Origin: Bythopirellula polymerisocia
Lineage (GTDB): Bacteria; Planctomycetota; Planctomycetia; Pirellulales; Lacipirellulaceae
Direction of reading: 5' to 3'
NCBI RefSeq assembly: GCF_007860015.1
Contig: NZ_SJPS01000002.1
Coordinates: 248,898 to 312,897 of the forward strand
Length of the DNA stretch: 64,000 nt
The position numbers and the translations under genes are program-made. Below, piece after piece: positions 24,900-33,979 of the stretch (position 1 is the first letter of the stretch; every line of letters starts with the position of its first letter). Under the pieces are notes generated by a model, which saw only the letters and a program-made list of their open reading frames with translations, was not told the origin of the DNA and did no database searches.

Positions 24900-26156
24900 T
24901 CACTTCAAGCGAAACCGCGCAGAAACGGGATCGTGATCCGAACCGTCGATTTCAGCGGGAGCCCGCATTTTCTGGCAGGAACCCTCTACGTAAAGCTTTG
25001 CCAACGCCGGTGAGCAGGTGATGAAGTCGATAGGATCCCAGCCAGCTTGCTCTGGGTCGAGAATCGAATCCGGGGTGTCCTCTGTTGGAAGGGACCACAT
25101 TGCCATTGGACCGCTGCCCAGGATCTTTTTCATCGACGCACTTTCGATCGTGTCGTTAAAGTCACCCGTAACGATAATCCGCGCCGAGGGATTCTTCTCC
25201 AGTTCTTGATCGAGTAGTTTTCTCACCATCGTGGCTTCAGCCAAGCGAATCGGCTCAGAAGAATCGGCCCCGCTGGCTTTGCTCTTGAGATGTACGACCC
25301 ATATCTCCAGGGGATCGCCAACCGGCGGAAGCACGGTGATTGCAGGGACATCGCGATTGAATCGCCGTTTCACTCCATCCGGCTCTGTAAACGTCAGATG
25401 CCTGCGGGAGGCAACCTCACCAATGGGAGCTCTAGACAAAAGACATACGTCGATTCCGCGACCGTCATTTCCTTCAAAATGCACGACATGCTCGTAACCC
25501 ATGTCGGGGAGAAACACCTTGACGAATCGTTCGAGATAACCGCGATTCTCGACTTCCTGGAGCGCAATCACATCGGCGTTCACCTTGCGAATCGTGGCAG
25601 CCAGATGGTCCAACTCATCTCGTGGTTTGGTTCGAGTTCCTTCGTCGGCATGGTAAGGATCATCCACTTCATCGAACAAGTTGAGTACATTGAAAGTGGC
25701 CACGACGATTTCATTGGGATCCGCAGACCAGGTAGTGACGGGCTGCTTATCTAGAATTTCTGTTTTTGGCAGAGCATCGAGAATGCGAATTTGATCCGAC
25801 CTCGCGATCACCATTTGAGGGTTATCATTGTAGGTGGTAACTAGTCCTCGCATTTCGACATACTTGTTCTCGTAGAGCTGTTTGAGTTCGCCGGGAAATC
25901 TATCGAGGTTTTCTCGGAACACGATTCCCACAAACCCTGGCGGACGTTCGTGATCAAAGTTGAGAAAATTGATCCGCCCAGCGCTTCCCACGTTGACGAT
26001 CTTGCCGCTCACAAAGACAGTCTGCCCAATCGCTTGACCTGCGTCCTTCCAACTGATGTGCTTGAGACCTTCATCGGGATCAATGGGAGGGCGAGCAAAG
26101 AGGAGGGCTTGTGCGAGGGATGCGATGAGTAGAAAGCAGGCAGCTTTGCGGAGCAT
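24900..26156 (-). CDS. secreted EEP-family nuclease with N-terminal OB-like domain
   Basis: A 418-residue protein; AAGGTG lies 7 nt before the ATG at 26156. After the signal peptide (to about residue 22), residues 30-130 look like an OB-fold nucleic-acid-binding domain (TVFVSGKIVNVGSAGRINFLNF, GLVTTYNDNPQMVI). The EEP domain follows: IVVATFNVLNLFD, ALQEVENRG, DVCLLSRAPIG, VVHLKSKASG, VTGDFNDTIES and GSDHDPVSARF, with all catalytic motifs present. An OB domain joined to an EEP domain is typical of extracellular DNases, so this is the best candidate DNase among the three EEP proteins here. It diverges from the alkaline phosphatase gene. Confidence 0.88.
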   Translation of the reverse strand: MLRKAACFLLIASLAQALLFARPPIDPDEGLKHISWKDAGQAIGQTVFVSGKIVNVGSAGRINFLNFDHERPPGFVGIVFRENLDRFPGELKQLYENKYVEMRGLVTTYNDNPQMVIARSDQIRILDALPKTEILDKQPVTTWSADPNEIVVATFNVLNLFDEVDDPYHADEGTRTKPRDELDHLAATIRKVNADVIALQEVENRGYLERFVKVFLPDMGYEHVVHFEGNDGRGIDVCLLSRAPIGEVASRRHLTFTEPDGVKRRFNRDVPAITVLPPVGDPLEIWVVHLKSKASGADSSEPIRLAEATMVRKLLDQELEKNPSARIIVTGDFNDTIESASMKKILGSGPMAMWSLPTEDTPDSILDPEQAGWDPIDFITCSPALAKLYVEGSCQKMRAPAEIDGSDHDPVSARFRLK

Positions 26157-26381
26157 TATGATTCACCTTGAGAGGGGGGCGGAGGTAATTACGTTCGCTC
26201 ATTTTGCCACGATTAGATGCAATCCACAATCAATGACCCTGTGAAAGTTGCTGAAATGCACAGGCCCAATATCAGAGTAGAGTTCAGCGAGTTCAGAGCA
26301 AAAAGAACGTTCCCAGGCCACGGAACAGGAATTTTTGCAGAAATTGGCTGGGGGCCTGGCCCGAATTCATGCGAGTCAAGC

Positions 26382-26387
26382 TATAAT
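26382..26387 (+). promoter_or_regulatory. candidate -10 element of the alkaline phosphatase gene
   Basis: A perfect TATAAT at 26382-26387, 48 nt before the ATG at 26436, without a recognisable -35. It is framed by CAAGC and GCTTG, forming an interrupted palindrome across the -10. A missing -35 with a palindrome at the -10 would fit activator- or repressor-dependent control, but no Pho-box match was seen. Confidence 0.35.
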
Positions 26388-26435
26388 ACAAGCTTGTCTG
26401 CTCATAATCCCCTTCTTAGCCAGGCCCACCTCGCA

Positions 26436-28127
26436 ATGCGTCTTGCCAAATTCTACTCTCTGATGTGCCTGCTGGCCGTTTGCTGGTCGGGCTACGCGGA
26501 AAATCTTCGTGGCGAGGAAATTGCCACAGAACTGGAATCACCCCAACAGGCCATTCTCGACTCTTCACTGACCCAAGCGGAGAGTATTCCACAGCCAAAG
26601 ATTCGCAATGTGATTCTTATGATCGGCGATGGGATGGGGCCCCAGCAGTTGGGGCTGTTGTTCGCCTACGCACGTCATGCCGGGTCGTCACAAGTGCCTG
26701 AGAAGGAAACGGCAGAGAAAGTCTCTGCGATTGAACAACTGGCAACTCAAGGCAATGTCGGCATCGTACGGACTAATCCCCACGGAGCGCTAGTTGTCGA
26801 TTCGGCAGCGGCCGCCACTCAGCTGGCAACAGGTGCCTCGGCTGGTTCAGAAATGATCGGCGTCGATTACAAAGGGAATCGAGCGGAGACGGTGCTAGAA
26901 GTCGCTCGCGACTCTGGCAAATCGACGGGACTCGTCTCCGATACACGGATGACCCACGCGACACCCGCCGCATTCGCGGCCCACCAGCGACATCGATCCA
27001 TGGAAAACGAAATCGCTGTCGACATGCTTGAGAACAAAGTGGACGTTCTCATGAGCGGGGGTCTGCGCCATTGGGTGCCGCAAGCCGTCAATAAAAAAGA
27101 CTCGGCCGCTTATATGGCGCTGGTTCAAATGATTGGCGGTGCATTCGATCCTTACTCCAAGCGAGAAGACAACCGCAACCTGCTGCTTGAAGCCCGAGGT
27201 GACTACCAATTAGTCTTTGATCGTTCGGCGCTTGAAAAGGTGACCGAAGCCAGGGTGCTAGGCCTGTTCGCCAATTCGGAAATGCTCGACGCGATCGGGG
27301 AACGCAAAACCCTTGCGACCGGAGTTCGCACTGAGCCGACATTGGTGGAAATGACCAAGAAATCGCTGGAAATCTTGAATAAGAACCCTCAAGGGTTCTT
27401 TTTGATGGTCGAAGGTGGCCAGATAGATTGGGCGGGACACAATAACGACGCCGGCGATATGTTGTGGGAGCTCCTTCAATTCGACGACGCGGTGCGAAAC
27501 GTGTTCGAATGGGCCAGCAAGCGAGACGATACCCTCGTGTTGGTCACCGCCGACCACGAAACTGGCTCATTTGGTTTCAGCTACTCGGGCTACGAGATTC
27601 CTGAACCCCAAACCCTTGGAGGGAATGTCTTTGGCGAGGAACTGTTCGCTCCGAATTTCAGTTACGGCCCCCCTCACGTTCTCAATGCATTGGCAGCCCA
27701 ACAAAAAAGTTATTTTGAGATATTTACTGAATTTGACTCCCTGCCCACCGAAGAGCGAACCGCCGAGAAGCTATTGGCGATTGTGAACGAGGCTGTACAG
27801 CCACTCTCGATTACGCTCGCCGATGCCACAGAATTGCTTAATCGCATGGCAAATCAGTATTACCAGAAGGGACATCCGTACCTCGGCACACCGACCTTAC
27901 CCCAGATCCCGGATCAAGAGGCATTCTTTGTCTATGGCGAAAATCTCCGTATGAACCGTCTAGGCCACATCTTGGGGAAACAACAAGCCGTCGTCTGGGG
28001 AACTGGCACACACACCAGCACTCCTGTGATGATCGCCGGTTTCGGTCCAGAGTCTGAGCGATTCACTGGGATTCTCCATGCTACGGACGTGGGAAAGCGT
28101 ATGATTGAGATTATCCGTGGGAAATAG
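26436..28127 (+). CDS. secreted alkaline phosphatase
   Basis: A 563-residue protein; the ATG at 26436 begins a signal peptide (to about residue 20), while in-frame starts further up would bury it. The PhoA-superfamily signatures are all visible: NVILMIGDGMGPQQ (first metal Asp, near residue 60), VVDSAAAATQLATG (nucleophile Ser, near 122), DTRMTHATPAAFAAH, FFLMVEGGQIDWAGH, LVTADHETGSFGF (near 370) and GTHTSTPV near the C-terminus. It hydrolyses phosphomonoesters in the periplasm to release phosphate. Together with the neighbouring nucleases and the PhnD-like protein it completes a possible route from extracellular nucleic acid to phosphate. Confidence 0.93.
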   Translation: MRLAKFYSLMCLLAVCWSGYAENLRGEEIATELESPQQAILDSSLTQAESIPQPKIRNVILMIGDGMGPQQLGLLFAYARHAGSSQVPEKETAEKVSAIEQLATQGNVGIVRTNPHGALVVDSAAAATQLATGASAGSEMIGVDYKGNRAETVLEVARDSGKSTGLVSDTRMTHATPAAFAAHQRHRSMENEIAVDMLENKVDVLMSGGLRHWVPQAVNKKDSAAYMALVQMIGGAFDPYSKREDNRNLLLEARGDYQLVFDRSALEKVTEARVLGLFANSEMLDAIGERKTLATGVRTEPTLVEMTKKSLEILNKNPQGFFLMVEGGQIDWAGHNNDAGDMLWELLQFDDAVRNVFEWASKRDDTLVLVTADHETGSFGFSYSGYEIPEPQTLGGNVFGEELFAPNFSYGPPHVLNALAAQQKSYFEIFTEFDSLPTEERTAEKLLAIVNEAVQPLSITLADATELLNRMANQYYQKGHPYLGTPTLPQIPDQEAFFVYGENLRMNRLGHILGKQQAVVWGTGTHTSTPVMIAGFGPESERFTGILHATDVGKRMIEIIRGK

Positions 28128-28216
28128 GTGTATTCCCTGGGTAACTTGCTTGGACTTCCCGATTCTTCTACTCAAATACCCTAGTTTGCACTTCATTAGA
28201 CTCGTGCAGACTTACG

Positions 28217-28245
28217 TTGACCGTGATCGGAAATTTTTCTAAAAT
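28217..28245 (+). promoter_or_regulatory. sigma-70-type promoter upstream of ispE
   Basis: TTGACC (28217-28222), exactly 17 nt, TAAAAT (28240-28245): the best -35/-10 pair in the window. The start would be near 28252, giving a leader of about 250 nt before ispE at 28505. The 377-nt gap 28128-28504 holds nothing else I can name. Confidence 0.55.
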
Positions 28246-28504
28246 GTGCTATCAATTGGAGTTATGCACTGCAGGCAAGGCAGCCCGCAAGCAATGCTCC
28301 AATGAAGCCCTGACCCGGCATTGTTTTGGTTGCTGTTCATTTTTGTTTTCATAGCCTGTTCATAATTCGTTTACTACATGCGGAGAGTTGAAGGCGCGAC
28401 AAGCTAAAGTCGCAAGGGAAGAGAACACAAGGAAAATGCTGTTTTTTCGTCCGACGATGGGTTGGACAAGCAGCTTTACGTGATATCGACTCTGGACGTA
28501 CACC

Positions 28505-29452
28505 ATGGTTCCCCGTAAGGTTGGCACCGACTGGGAGGTCCTCGCTCCGGCGAAACTGAATCTGTACTTGCAAGTACAATCAAAGCGTTCCGATGGTTTT
28601 CACGACCTGGAAACGCTCATGGTGCCGGTGCGATTATTCGATCACTTGCGTTGGAGTCCCTCGAATTCGGGAAATACGGCTCCTGCAGCAGAGATCGGTT
28701 CCGAAGGACTGTCTTTCTCCGTCGATGCTCGGGCTCTTAACTTGCATCCAGAGCAAGTGACTTCGCTCGAATCCTCGGAAAATCTGGTGCCACGAGCGGC
28801 CCGTTTGCTCGCCACACGGATTGGTTGCCCACCGCGCGGTCACTTCCAATTGACGAAGCGAATTCCTTTGCAGGCTGGGCTCGGTGGCGGCAGTAGCGAT
28901 GCTGCAGCCACATTGCGACTAGCCAACGCCTGTTGGAACGGAGGGCTGTCTGAAGTCGAACTTACAGATATTGCTGCCCAATTGGGAAGCGATGTTCCAT
29001 TCTTCTTGCAAGACGGCCCCGCGGTCTGCCGGGGGAGGGGCGAATTGGTATCAACTACCTCTGGCTTGCCAAAGATGCACTTTGTGCTGGTGAAACCACC
29101 CCTTGGCCTCTCGACGGCGGCAGTCTTTCAGGAAGTGGCAGCTTTGCCGGAACGAGAATCATTGGAAGTTGACAGACTGAGCAAGCTTTTAGAGACATTA
29201 CAAATTGGGGCAGTGGGTGCTGCCTGCCAATGGATGACAAATCGCCTGGAAGCAATTGCTGCGCAAATGGCTCCAGAGGTTCTGAGAATCAAGGCGTCGT
29301 TGAGAGCTGCGGGCTGCTGGGGTCAAATGATGACCGGCAGCGGCTCGACGGTCTTTGGAATTGCCCGGTCCGCAACTCATGCGAGATGGATTGCCCGGCG
29401 GCTCACGGCTCAGAGAATTGGTACTGTGTTCGTTACATCAAGTGGTTGGTAA
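28505..29452 (+). CDS. ispE: 4-diphosphocytidyl-2-C-methyl-D-erythritol kinase IspE
   Basis: A 315-residue GHMP-family kinase. It phosphorylates 4-diphosphocytidyl-2-C-methyl-D-erythritol with ATP in the non-mevalonate isoprenoid pathway. Visible motifs: LAPAKLNLYLQV near residue 14 (substrate site), the ATP loop PLQAGLGGGSSDAAAT near residue 115, AQLGSDVPFFL near 159 and MTGSGSTVFGI near 280. The length is normal. The start at 28505 gives the expected N-terminus a few residues before the first motif. It is followed after 28 nt by spoVG, an arrangement also found in other bacteria, so they likely form an operon. Confidence 0.95.
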   Translation: MVPRKVGTDWEVLAPAKLNLYLQVQSKRSDGFHDLETLMVPVRLFDHLRWSPSNSGNTAPAAEIGSEGLSFSVDARALNLHPEQVTSLESSENLVPRAARLLATRIGCPPRGHFQLTKRIPLQAGLGGGSSDAAATLRLANACWNGGLSEVELTDIAAQLGSDVPFFLQDGPAVCRGRGELVSTTSGLPKMHFVLVKPPLGLSTAAVFQEVAALPERESLEVDRLSKLLETLQIGAVGAACQWMTNRLEAIAAQMAPEVLRIKASLRAAGCWGQMMTGSGSTVFGIARSATHARWIARRLTAQRIGTVFVTSSGW

Positions 29453-29480
29453 GGCGTTTAAGTTCGCAAGGAGACTTACC

Positions 29481-30107
29481 GTGTATATTTCCGAGGTGCG
29501 GATCAAATTAATGGAAGATCCAGGCGAAAGACTCAAGGCCTTTTGCTCGATCACCTTCGACAATTGTTTTGTCGTACGCGATCTGAAAATCATCGACGGT
29601 TCGAACGGCCCGTTCGTAGCCATGCCCAGCCGAAAGCTGACCTCTCACTGTGCGCGGTGTGGGATGAAAAATCACTTGCGGGCACAGTACTGCAATCAAT
29701 GCGGCTCGGGGCTGAGTCACGATCACATGCCGTTAGATGCAGACGGCCGGGCCAAGCTCTATGCCGACATCGCTCACCCGATCAATTCCTCCTGTCGAGA
29801 AATGATTCAGGAGCACGTGATTAACGAATTCTATGATGAAATCGACCGCTCGAAACTCCCCGGCTATGTTTCGAGATATGACGACGTCGACGTAGATCTT
29901 GGTTTTGAAAGCGATGCGCCCCAGCTACCGCAGAAACGGGACACTCGTTTCGACCGAGCCCACAATCAATCCGCACCGCATGAATCGCCCCAGGGCATCA
30001 GCCACGGAGGCCGAGCCGAGGAAGAACTTGGCAAACGAGTTCCCACCAGCAAGCCTCCTCAAAAAATGGAAGACTCTTTTGGCTCAGGGATATTTCCCGA
30101 GGGGTAA
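29481..30107 (+). CDS. spoVG: SpoVG-family protein with inserted zinc ribbon
   Basis: A 208-residue protein. GTG at 29481 is the start: AAGGAG lies 7 nt upstream, and the SpoVG fold begins with the first codon (VYISEVRIK). Residues 1-51 and about 92-130 match SpoVG, a site-specific DNA/RNA-binding regulator (SITFDNCFVVRDLKIIDG, FVAMPSRK, then DIAHPINSSCREMIQE). Between the two halves, about 40 residues form a zinc ribbon with CARC (57-60) and CNQC (71-74). The C-terminal 70 residues are polar and probably disordered. SpoVG is normally about 90-100 residues, so this form has an insert and a tail. It is probably co-transcribed with ispE. Confidence 0.9.
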   Translation: MYISEVRIKLMEDPGERLKAFCSITFDNCFVVRDLKIIDGSNGPFVAMPSRKLTSHCARCGMKNHLRAQYCNQCGSGLSHDHMPLDADGRAKLYADIAHPINSSCREMIQEHVINEFYDEIDRSKLPGYVSRYDDVDVDLGFESDAPQLPQKRDTRFDRAHNQSAPHESPQGISHGGRAEEELGKRVPTSKPPQKMEDSFGSGIFPEG

Positions 30108-30284
30108 GGTTGTGCCGTTCGGCCATTCTCACTGAGACTCGGCTAGGCTACTTGAGAAATGGAAACTAAGCCTGTGCGAGCTCTAAGGCGTGCCTAGTCT
30201 GAGAACGCAGCCAGGCCTTCAGAGCACCCATGATATTCAAGCTAGGAGGGCACGTTGCGGCCAATCGGCACCAGCTCGCAATCC

Positions 30285-30395
30285 CTACGATTTGCTTTTC
30301 TTCTCCCGCTTGAGTTGCCGCTTTTCCTTGGCGGTGTGTTGGGCCTTTTTCTGATCTTCCTTCTTGCCTTTGTCTTTGCTACCGCGATCGCCCAT
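30285..30395 (-). CDS. 36-residue very basic protein
   Basis: Read on the minus strand from the ATG at 30395 to the TAG at 30285. The sequence begins MGDRGSKDKGKKEDQ, continues with Lys/Arg/Gln-rich helix-forming residues (KEKRQLKREKK) and ends SKS. GAGGAG lies 8 nt before the ATG, a near-ideal ribosome binding site. Overlapping longer frames on this strand lack such a site. The composition suggests a nucleic-acid- or ribosome-associated peptide, with no assigned function. It lies 94 nt downstream of cmk on the same strand, so it may be co-transcribed. Confidence 0.75.
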   Translation of the reverse strand: MGDRGSKDKGKKEDQKKAQHTAKEKRQLKREKKSKS

Positions 30396-30487
30396 GGTTG
30401 GGTCTCCTCAATTGGAATAGAGAAACCCTGAACAGGCTTCATAGCTAGAGAATAGCAAATCATGAAGAGCCACTGCAAGTAGATAGT

Positions 30488-30506
30488 AGTCAGTGGTCAG
30501 TGGTCA
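30488..30506. repeat. word repeat overlapping the 3' end of cmk
   Basis: CAGTGGT recurs (AGT-CAGTGGT-CAGTGGT-CA) across the cmk stop codon, so that it supplies the last codons (TTDH) of the protein. It resembles one arm of the word-built elements found further right. A related but degenerate stretch lies upstream of cmk at about 31168-31268. Confidence 0.35.
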
Positions 30507-31149
30507 TTCGCTCACGGACAAGGGCTTCAAGTCGTTCAACGACTTCAGCTGGCGACATCCCGCAGGTCTTGATTTCTATGGAATCGGTCGCCTTGCGCAA
30601 CCCTCCGATGGGCCGCTCTTCGTCTTGCTGGTCTCTTTGACGCTGATGTTTGAGTACCGAATCCAGTGAAACCCGCTCGCCACGCGAGACCAGGTCCAAA
30701 TAGCGGCGCTGGGCACGGACCGTTTCGTCGGCCGTAAGGAAGATCTTGCACTCGGCCTGAGGGAAGACGACCGTCGCCTGATCACGTCCTTCTGCAACGA
30801 CATTTTGCCCGTCGGCAAATCTCCGCTGGGTCTCGACAAGTGTCTTGCGAACTTCTGGATTGTCGGCTGCATACTTGGTTAATCGGGTAATTTCAACCGT
30901 GCGAATCTGCTCGGTTACATCCTGGTCGTTGAGGAGTACCCGATCATCGGTCAATTCGATGCGGCAGTTGGCAGCGATTCGGGCCAACTCGCCAGGAGTT
31001 TGCCAGTCGACTTGCTGCTGGTGTCCCGCCAGGGCAACGGCGCGATACATCGAGCCAGTGTCCAGGAACAGAAACCCTAGTCGCTTGGCTAGTTGGCGAG
31101 CCGCACTGCTCTTACCCGACCCGGCGGGCCCGTCAATAGTTACAATCAT
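30490..31149 (-). CDS. cmk: cytidylate kinase Cmk
   Basis: A 219-residue protein from the ATG at 31149, where the conserved N-terminus begins (MIVTIDGPAGSGKSSAA, the P-loop at residues 6-14). It phosphorylates CMP and dCMP with ATP. Other motifs: LDTGSMYRAVAL (residues 28-39), a central VAEGRDQATVVFP where the usual form is GRDIGTVVFP, and KIFLTADETVRAQRR with late DSIEIKT. The change from GRDIG to GRDQA is a small oddity in a conserved loop. The last residues are encoded by a word repeat. The small basic protein gene follows. Confidence 0.93.
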   Translation of the reverse strand: MIVTIDGPAGSGKSSAARQLAKRLGFLFLDTGSMYRAVALAGHQQQVDWQTPGELARIAANCRIELTDDRVLLNDQDVTEQIRTVEITRLTKYAADNPEVRKTLVETQRRFADGQNVVAEGRDQATVVFPQAECKIFLTADETVRAQRRYLDLVSRGERVSLDSVLKHQRQRDQQDEERPIGGLRKATDSIEIKTCGMSPAEVVERLEALVRERMTTDH

Positions 31150-31719
31150 GTGTCCAATAGAGCCGAGGGGGTTGGAAGTGGTCAATGCACAGTGGTGTTG
31201 GAATCAAGAAGCCTTGGTAGCTCACAGAATAGTTGCCGTGCCAACAATCCCCAATGTCCAATTCTAGACTGCCGACTTATAGCGAATTGAGCTTGTACTT
31301 CCAACTTTCTTTCGCCTGAATTGATTGACTTAGTCTCTCACCTAGAGTGACCAAAACTTGGCAATAATTCGTCTGACAGTCGATTTTCTCGTACTTTTTC
31401 CCGAAATTCCCTGTTCTGAGGTCAATTCCTTCAACTGAAAGGGTTTCACGCCAATTCTATACAAATCCTATTTACTGACTAAAATAAACTGGGGAGAGGG
31501 AAGTTCGCTACTTGAAGCGACGTTTCAGATTCTGCGCTGGTGCAGAAAATTGACGACGCTTGGGGGTAGGCGATAGACTTATCAGAGAGGCATTTTGGGG
31601 CAGCAGCGATCGTTTTGTCCCTCTTAAATAGGCGCGGACTAATCCTTCTGCTGCGTAAGGATCGTGATTTGCCAGAGTGGCGTACTCACGAGAAATAATA
31701 GGGAACAGGGGTCTGAGGT
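31150..31719. other. 570-nt divergent spacer between cmk and pilM, no gene
   Basis: A weak promoter pair toward pilM is CTGAAA (31435-31440), 17 nt, TATACA (31458-31463). Small hairpins TCGCT/AGCGA (about 31507-31522) and TTCTGC/GCAGAA (about 31530-31547) lie in the resulting leader. No start-codon-led frame with a ribosome binding site was found. Confidence 0.4.
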
Positions 31720-33954
31720 ATGGCGAATAGCATTGCCGTATGGGGAATTGACATTGGCCAGTGCGCGCTGAAAGCGCTGCTGTGTCGGCCTCACGAAAAA
31801 GAAGCTGATCGCATCGTCGTCGAATCTTTCGACTACATCGAATATCCCAAGATACTCTCTCAGCCGGAATCCGAGCCCGAAGAATTGGTCCGTGAGGCAC
31901 TCACTCAGTTCCTCTCTCGCAACGAGGTGGCAGGGGATCGGGTCGCCATCTCGGTTGCTGGCCAGAACGGTCTAGCACGATTTATCAAATTGCCACCGGT
32001 CGAGTCCAAAAAGATTCCCGACATCGTTAAATACGAAGCCCGCCAGCAAATCCCGTTCTCGCTTGACGACGTGGTATGGGATTATCAACAGCTTACAGGT
32101 GGGAGTGAAGAAGACGGGTTTGCCCTGGAGCCGGAAGTCGGCATCTTTGCTATGAAACGAGACCAAGTGGCCCGAGCCCTGAAGCCACTCGAGGACGCAG
32201 GGATTGAAGTTGACTTCATTCAGCTTATGCCCCTGGCAGTTTACAACTTTATTTGTTTCGATCGGTTAGGTGACTTCAAAGCAGAAACCTATAATCCCCA
32301 GAAGCCGCCCAATTCAACGGTGGTAATTTCGCTCGGCACCGACACCACCGATCTGGTGGTGACCAACGGTTTCAGGGTCTGGCAGCGAAATATTCCTATC
32401 GGCGGCAGCCACTTCACGCGTGCCTTGAGCAAAGAATTAAAGCTCACTTTTGTGAAGGCCGAGCATCTCAAACGGAATGCGACGGAAGCGGACGATCCAA
32501 AAGCAGTTTTTCAGGCCATGCGCCCTGTCTTTAGTGACTTACTTTCGGAGATTCAAAGATCGCTGGGTTATTTCACCAGTATCGACAAGTCGGCCAAGAT
32601 CGGCAATGTGCTGGCTTTAGGCAACGCGATGAAGCTGCCTGGTTTACAGCGATATCTCTCCCAAAATCTGGAGTACGATGTCAAACCGGTTACCGAGTTC
32701 ATGCAACTCAGTGCTGGAAGCGCTGCAGGGAAGCCCCAATTCAAGGATAACACCTTGAGTTTTGCGGTGGCTTATGGGTTATGCCTGCAAGGCCTAGGGA
32801 AGGCCGAACTCAGGACGAATCTCTTGCCCGAGGAGATCGTTCGGACACGACTCGTTTTGAGCAAGAAGCCGTGGGCCGTAGCTGGTGCGGCAGCCATTCT
32901 GGCCGGGCTTACATTCAACTATTTCTCCCACGTTTCTGCCTGGCGAGAAACTGACAACGAAGCGATGAAACAAGCTGAGCAACAGGCTCAATCAGTCCAA
33001 ACAACCGCTGCGGGCTATCAGAGTGAGAAAACCACTATCCATGGCGATTTTGAGTCCGTTTCTCAGACCGGGGAGAAGCTGATTAGCAATGTCGAGGGAC
33101 GCCTGCGCTGGTTGGAACTACTCAAAGCAGTAGACTCAGCTCTTCCCAAAGATCCTCGTCCTGCCGAAGAGCGCAAACAGACGGCAGAGGACATCAGCAG
33201 CCGAGAAGAGTTGCATATTGTTTCGATGGAATCGCAAAAATTCACAGACTTGGCAACGGAGTGGTTCTCCCTGGTAGAGGCCGCTTACAACGATTCGAAG
33301 GGAAAGCAAGCCGCTGAAGGAGCAGATGTTGAACCGATGGACCCAGCGATGGGGATGGAAGGCATGGGAGAGGAAGCGACTGCCGAAGGCGGGGGTGGCG
33401 ATCTCTCAGGAGCAGGCTGGGTTATTCAATTAACTGGCTACCACTACCACAATAGCAAATCGGACCGCACCAACCAGACGGGTGAATTCGTCAAGAATAC
33501 GCTGATCAAGAATCTGGAAGAGGGCACCGTCCAACTCCCTGATGGGGAAGATGGCGAAATGATCGACGTTCCTATGCAGGACTTGGCAATCAGCCATGTC
33601 TGGCTTGTCAGAGACCAGAAGCTGCGGGATGAGCCAATCAATCCCGACGCCGCACTCAATACGAGCGCCGGTGGAACTGGGGGCGGCTACGGTGGAGAGG
33701 GTGGCTACGGCGGAGGCTATGGTCGTGGCGGCGAAGGAGCAGGATTGACTCCAGGCGTAGACGGAGAACAATCCAAAATAATCACTCTGCGTCGCTATGA
33801 TTTCATCGTGCAATTTGTCTGGCAACCCAAGACTCGCGCAGAACGCGAGGAGTTGGATGCGGCACGCAAATTGGCAGCAGAGGAAGCAGCCGCTGCTGCT
33901 GCAGCTAATGCAGGAGATGAGAGTGGTGCAGATTTAGAAGAACCAGAGAATTAA
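31720..33954 (+). CDS. pilM: PilM-like type IV pilus assembly ATPase with glycine/tyrosine-rich C-terminal extension
   Basis: A 744-residue protein. Residues 1-370 are the actin-like PilM fold: VWGIDIGQCALKALL (phosphate loop), VAISVAGQNGLARFIKLPPVESKKI, VKYEARQQIPF, then ISLGTDTTDLVV and IPIGGSHFTRAL. A hydrophobic helix at about 388-405 is followed by a periplasmic PilN/PilO-like part (coiled coil, WLELLKAVDSALP). This looks like PilM fused to a PilN-type protein. Residues about 645-672 are a GGYGGEGGYGGGYGRGG-like low-complexity run. The C-terminus is charged. PilM normally binds the PilN tail on the inner-membrane face and couples it to the motor. The next two genes carry the same Gly/Tyr segments. 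Confidence 0.88.
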   Translation: MANSIAVWGIDIGQCALKALLCRPHEKEADRIVVESFDYIEYPKILSQPESEPEELVREALTQFLSRNEVAGDRVAISVAGQNGLARFIKLPPVESKKIPDIVKYEARQQIPFSLDDVVWDYQQLTGGSEEDGFALEPEVGIFAMKRDQVARALKPLEDAGIEVDFIQLMPLAVYNFICFDRLGDFKAETYNPQKPPNSTVVISLGTDTTDLVVTNGFRVWQRNIPIGGSHFTRALSKELKLTFVKAEHLKRNATEADDPKAVFQAMRPVFSDLLSEIQRSLGYFTSIDKSAKIGNVLALGNAMKLPGLQRYLSQNLEYDVKPVTEFMQLSAGSAAGKPQFKDNTLSFAVAYGLCLQGLGKAELRTNLLPEEIVRTRLVLSKKPWAVAGAAAILAGLTFNYFSHVSAWRETDNEAMKQAEQQAQSVQTTAAGYQSEKTTIHGDFESVSQTGEKLISNVEGRLRWLELLKAVDSALPKDPRPAEERKQTAEDISSREELHIVSMESQKFTDLATEWFSLVEAAYNDSKGKQAAEGADVEPMDPAMGMEGMGEEATAEGGGGDLSGAGWVIQLTGYHYHNSKSDRTNQTGEFVKNTLIKNLEEGTVQLPDGEDGEMIDVPMQDLAISHVWLVRDQKLRDEPINPDAALNTSAGGTGGGYGGEGGYGGGYGRGGEGAGLTPGVDGEQSKIITLRRYDFIVQFVWQPKTRAEREELDAARKLAAEEAAAAAAANAGDESGADLEEPEN

Positions 33955-33979
33955 GCTTTATTAGTGCTTGGAGTCTGTT

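Noticed and set aside
30242-30478. 78-codon minus-strand frame overlapping the small basic protein
   Set aside because: The 36-residue frame has a strong ribosome binding site and a coherent basic composition. The longer frame has neither and looks like its shadow.
31508-31900. Minus-strand frame of 130 codons overlapping the start of pilM
   Set aside because: It overlaps about 180 nt of the conserved PilM start and encodes an irregular, Arg/Ser-rich product without motifs.
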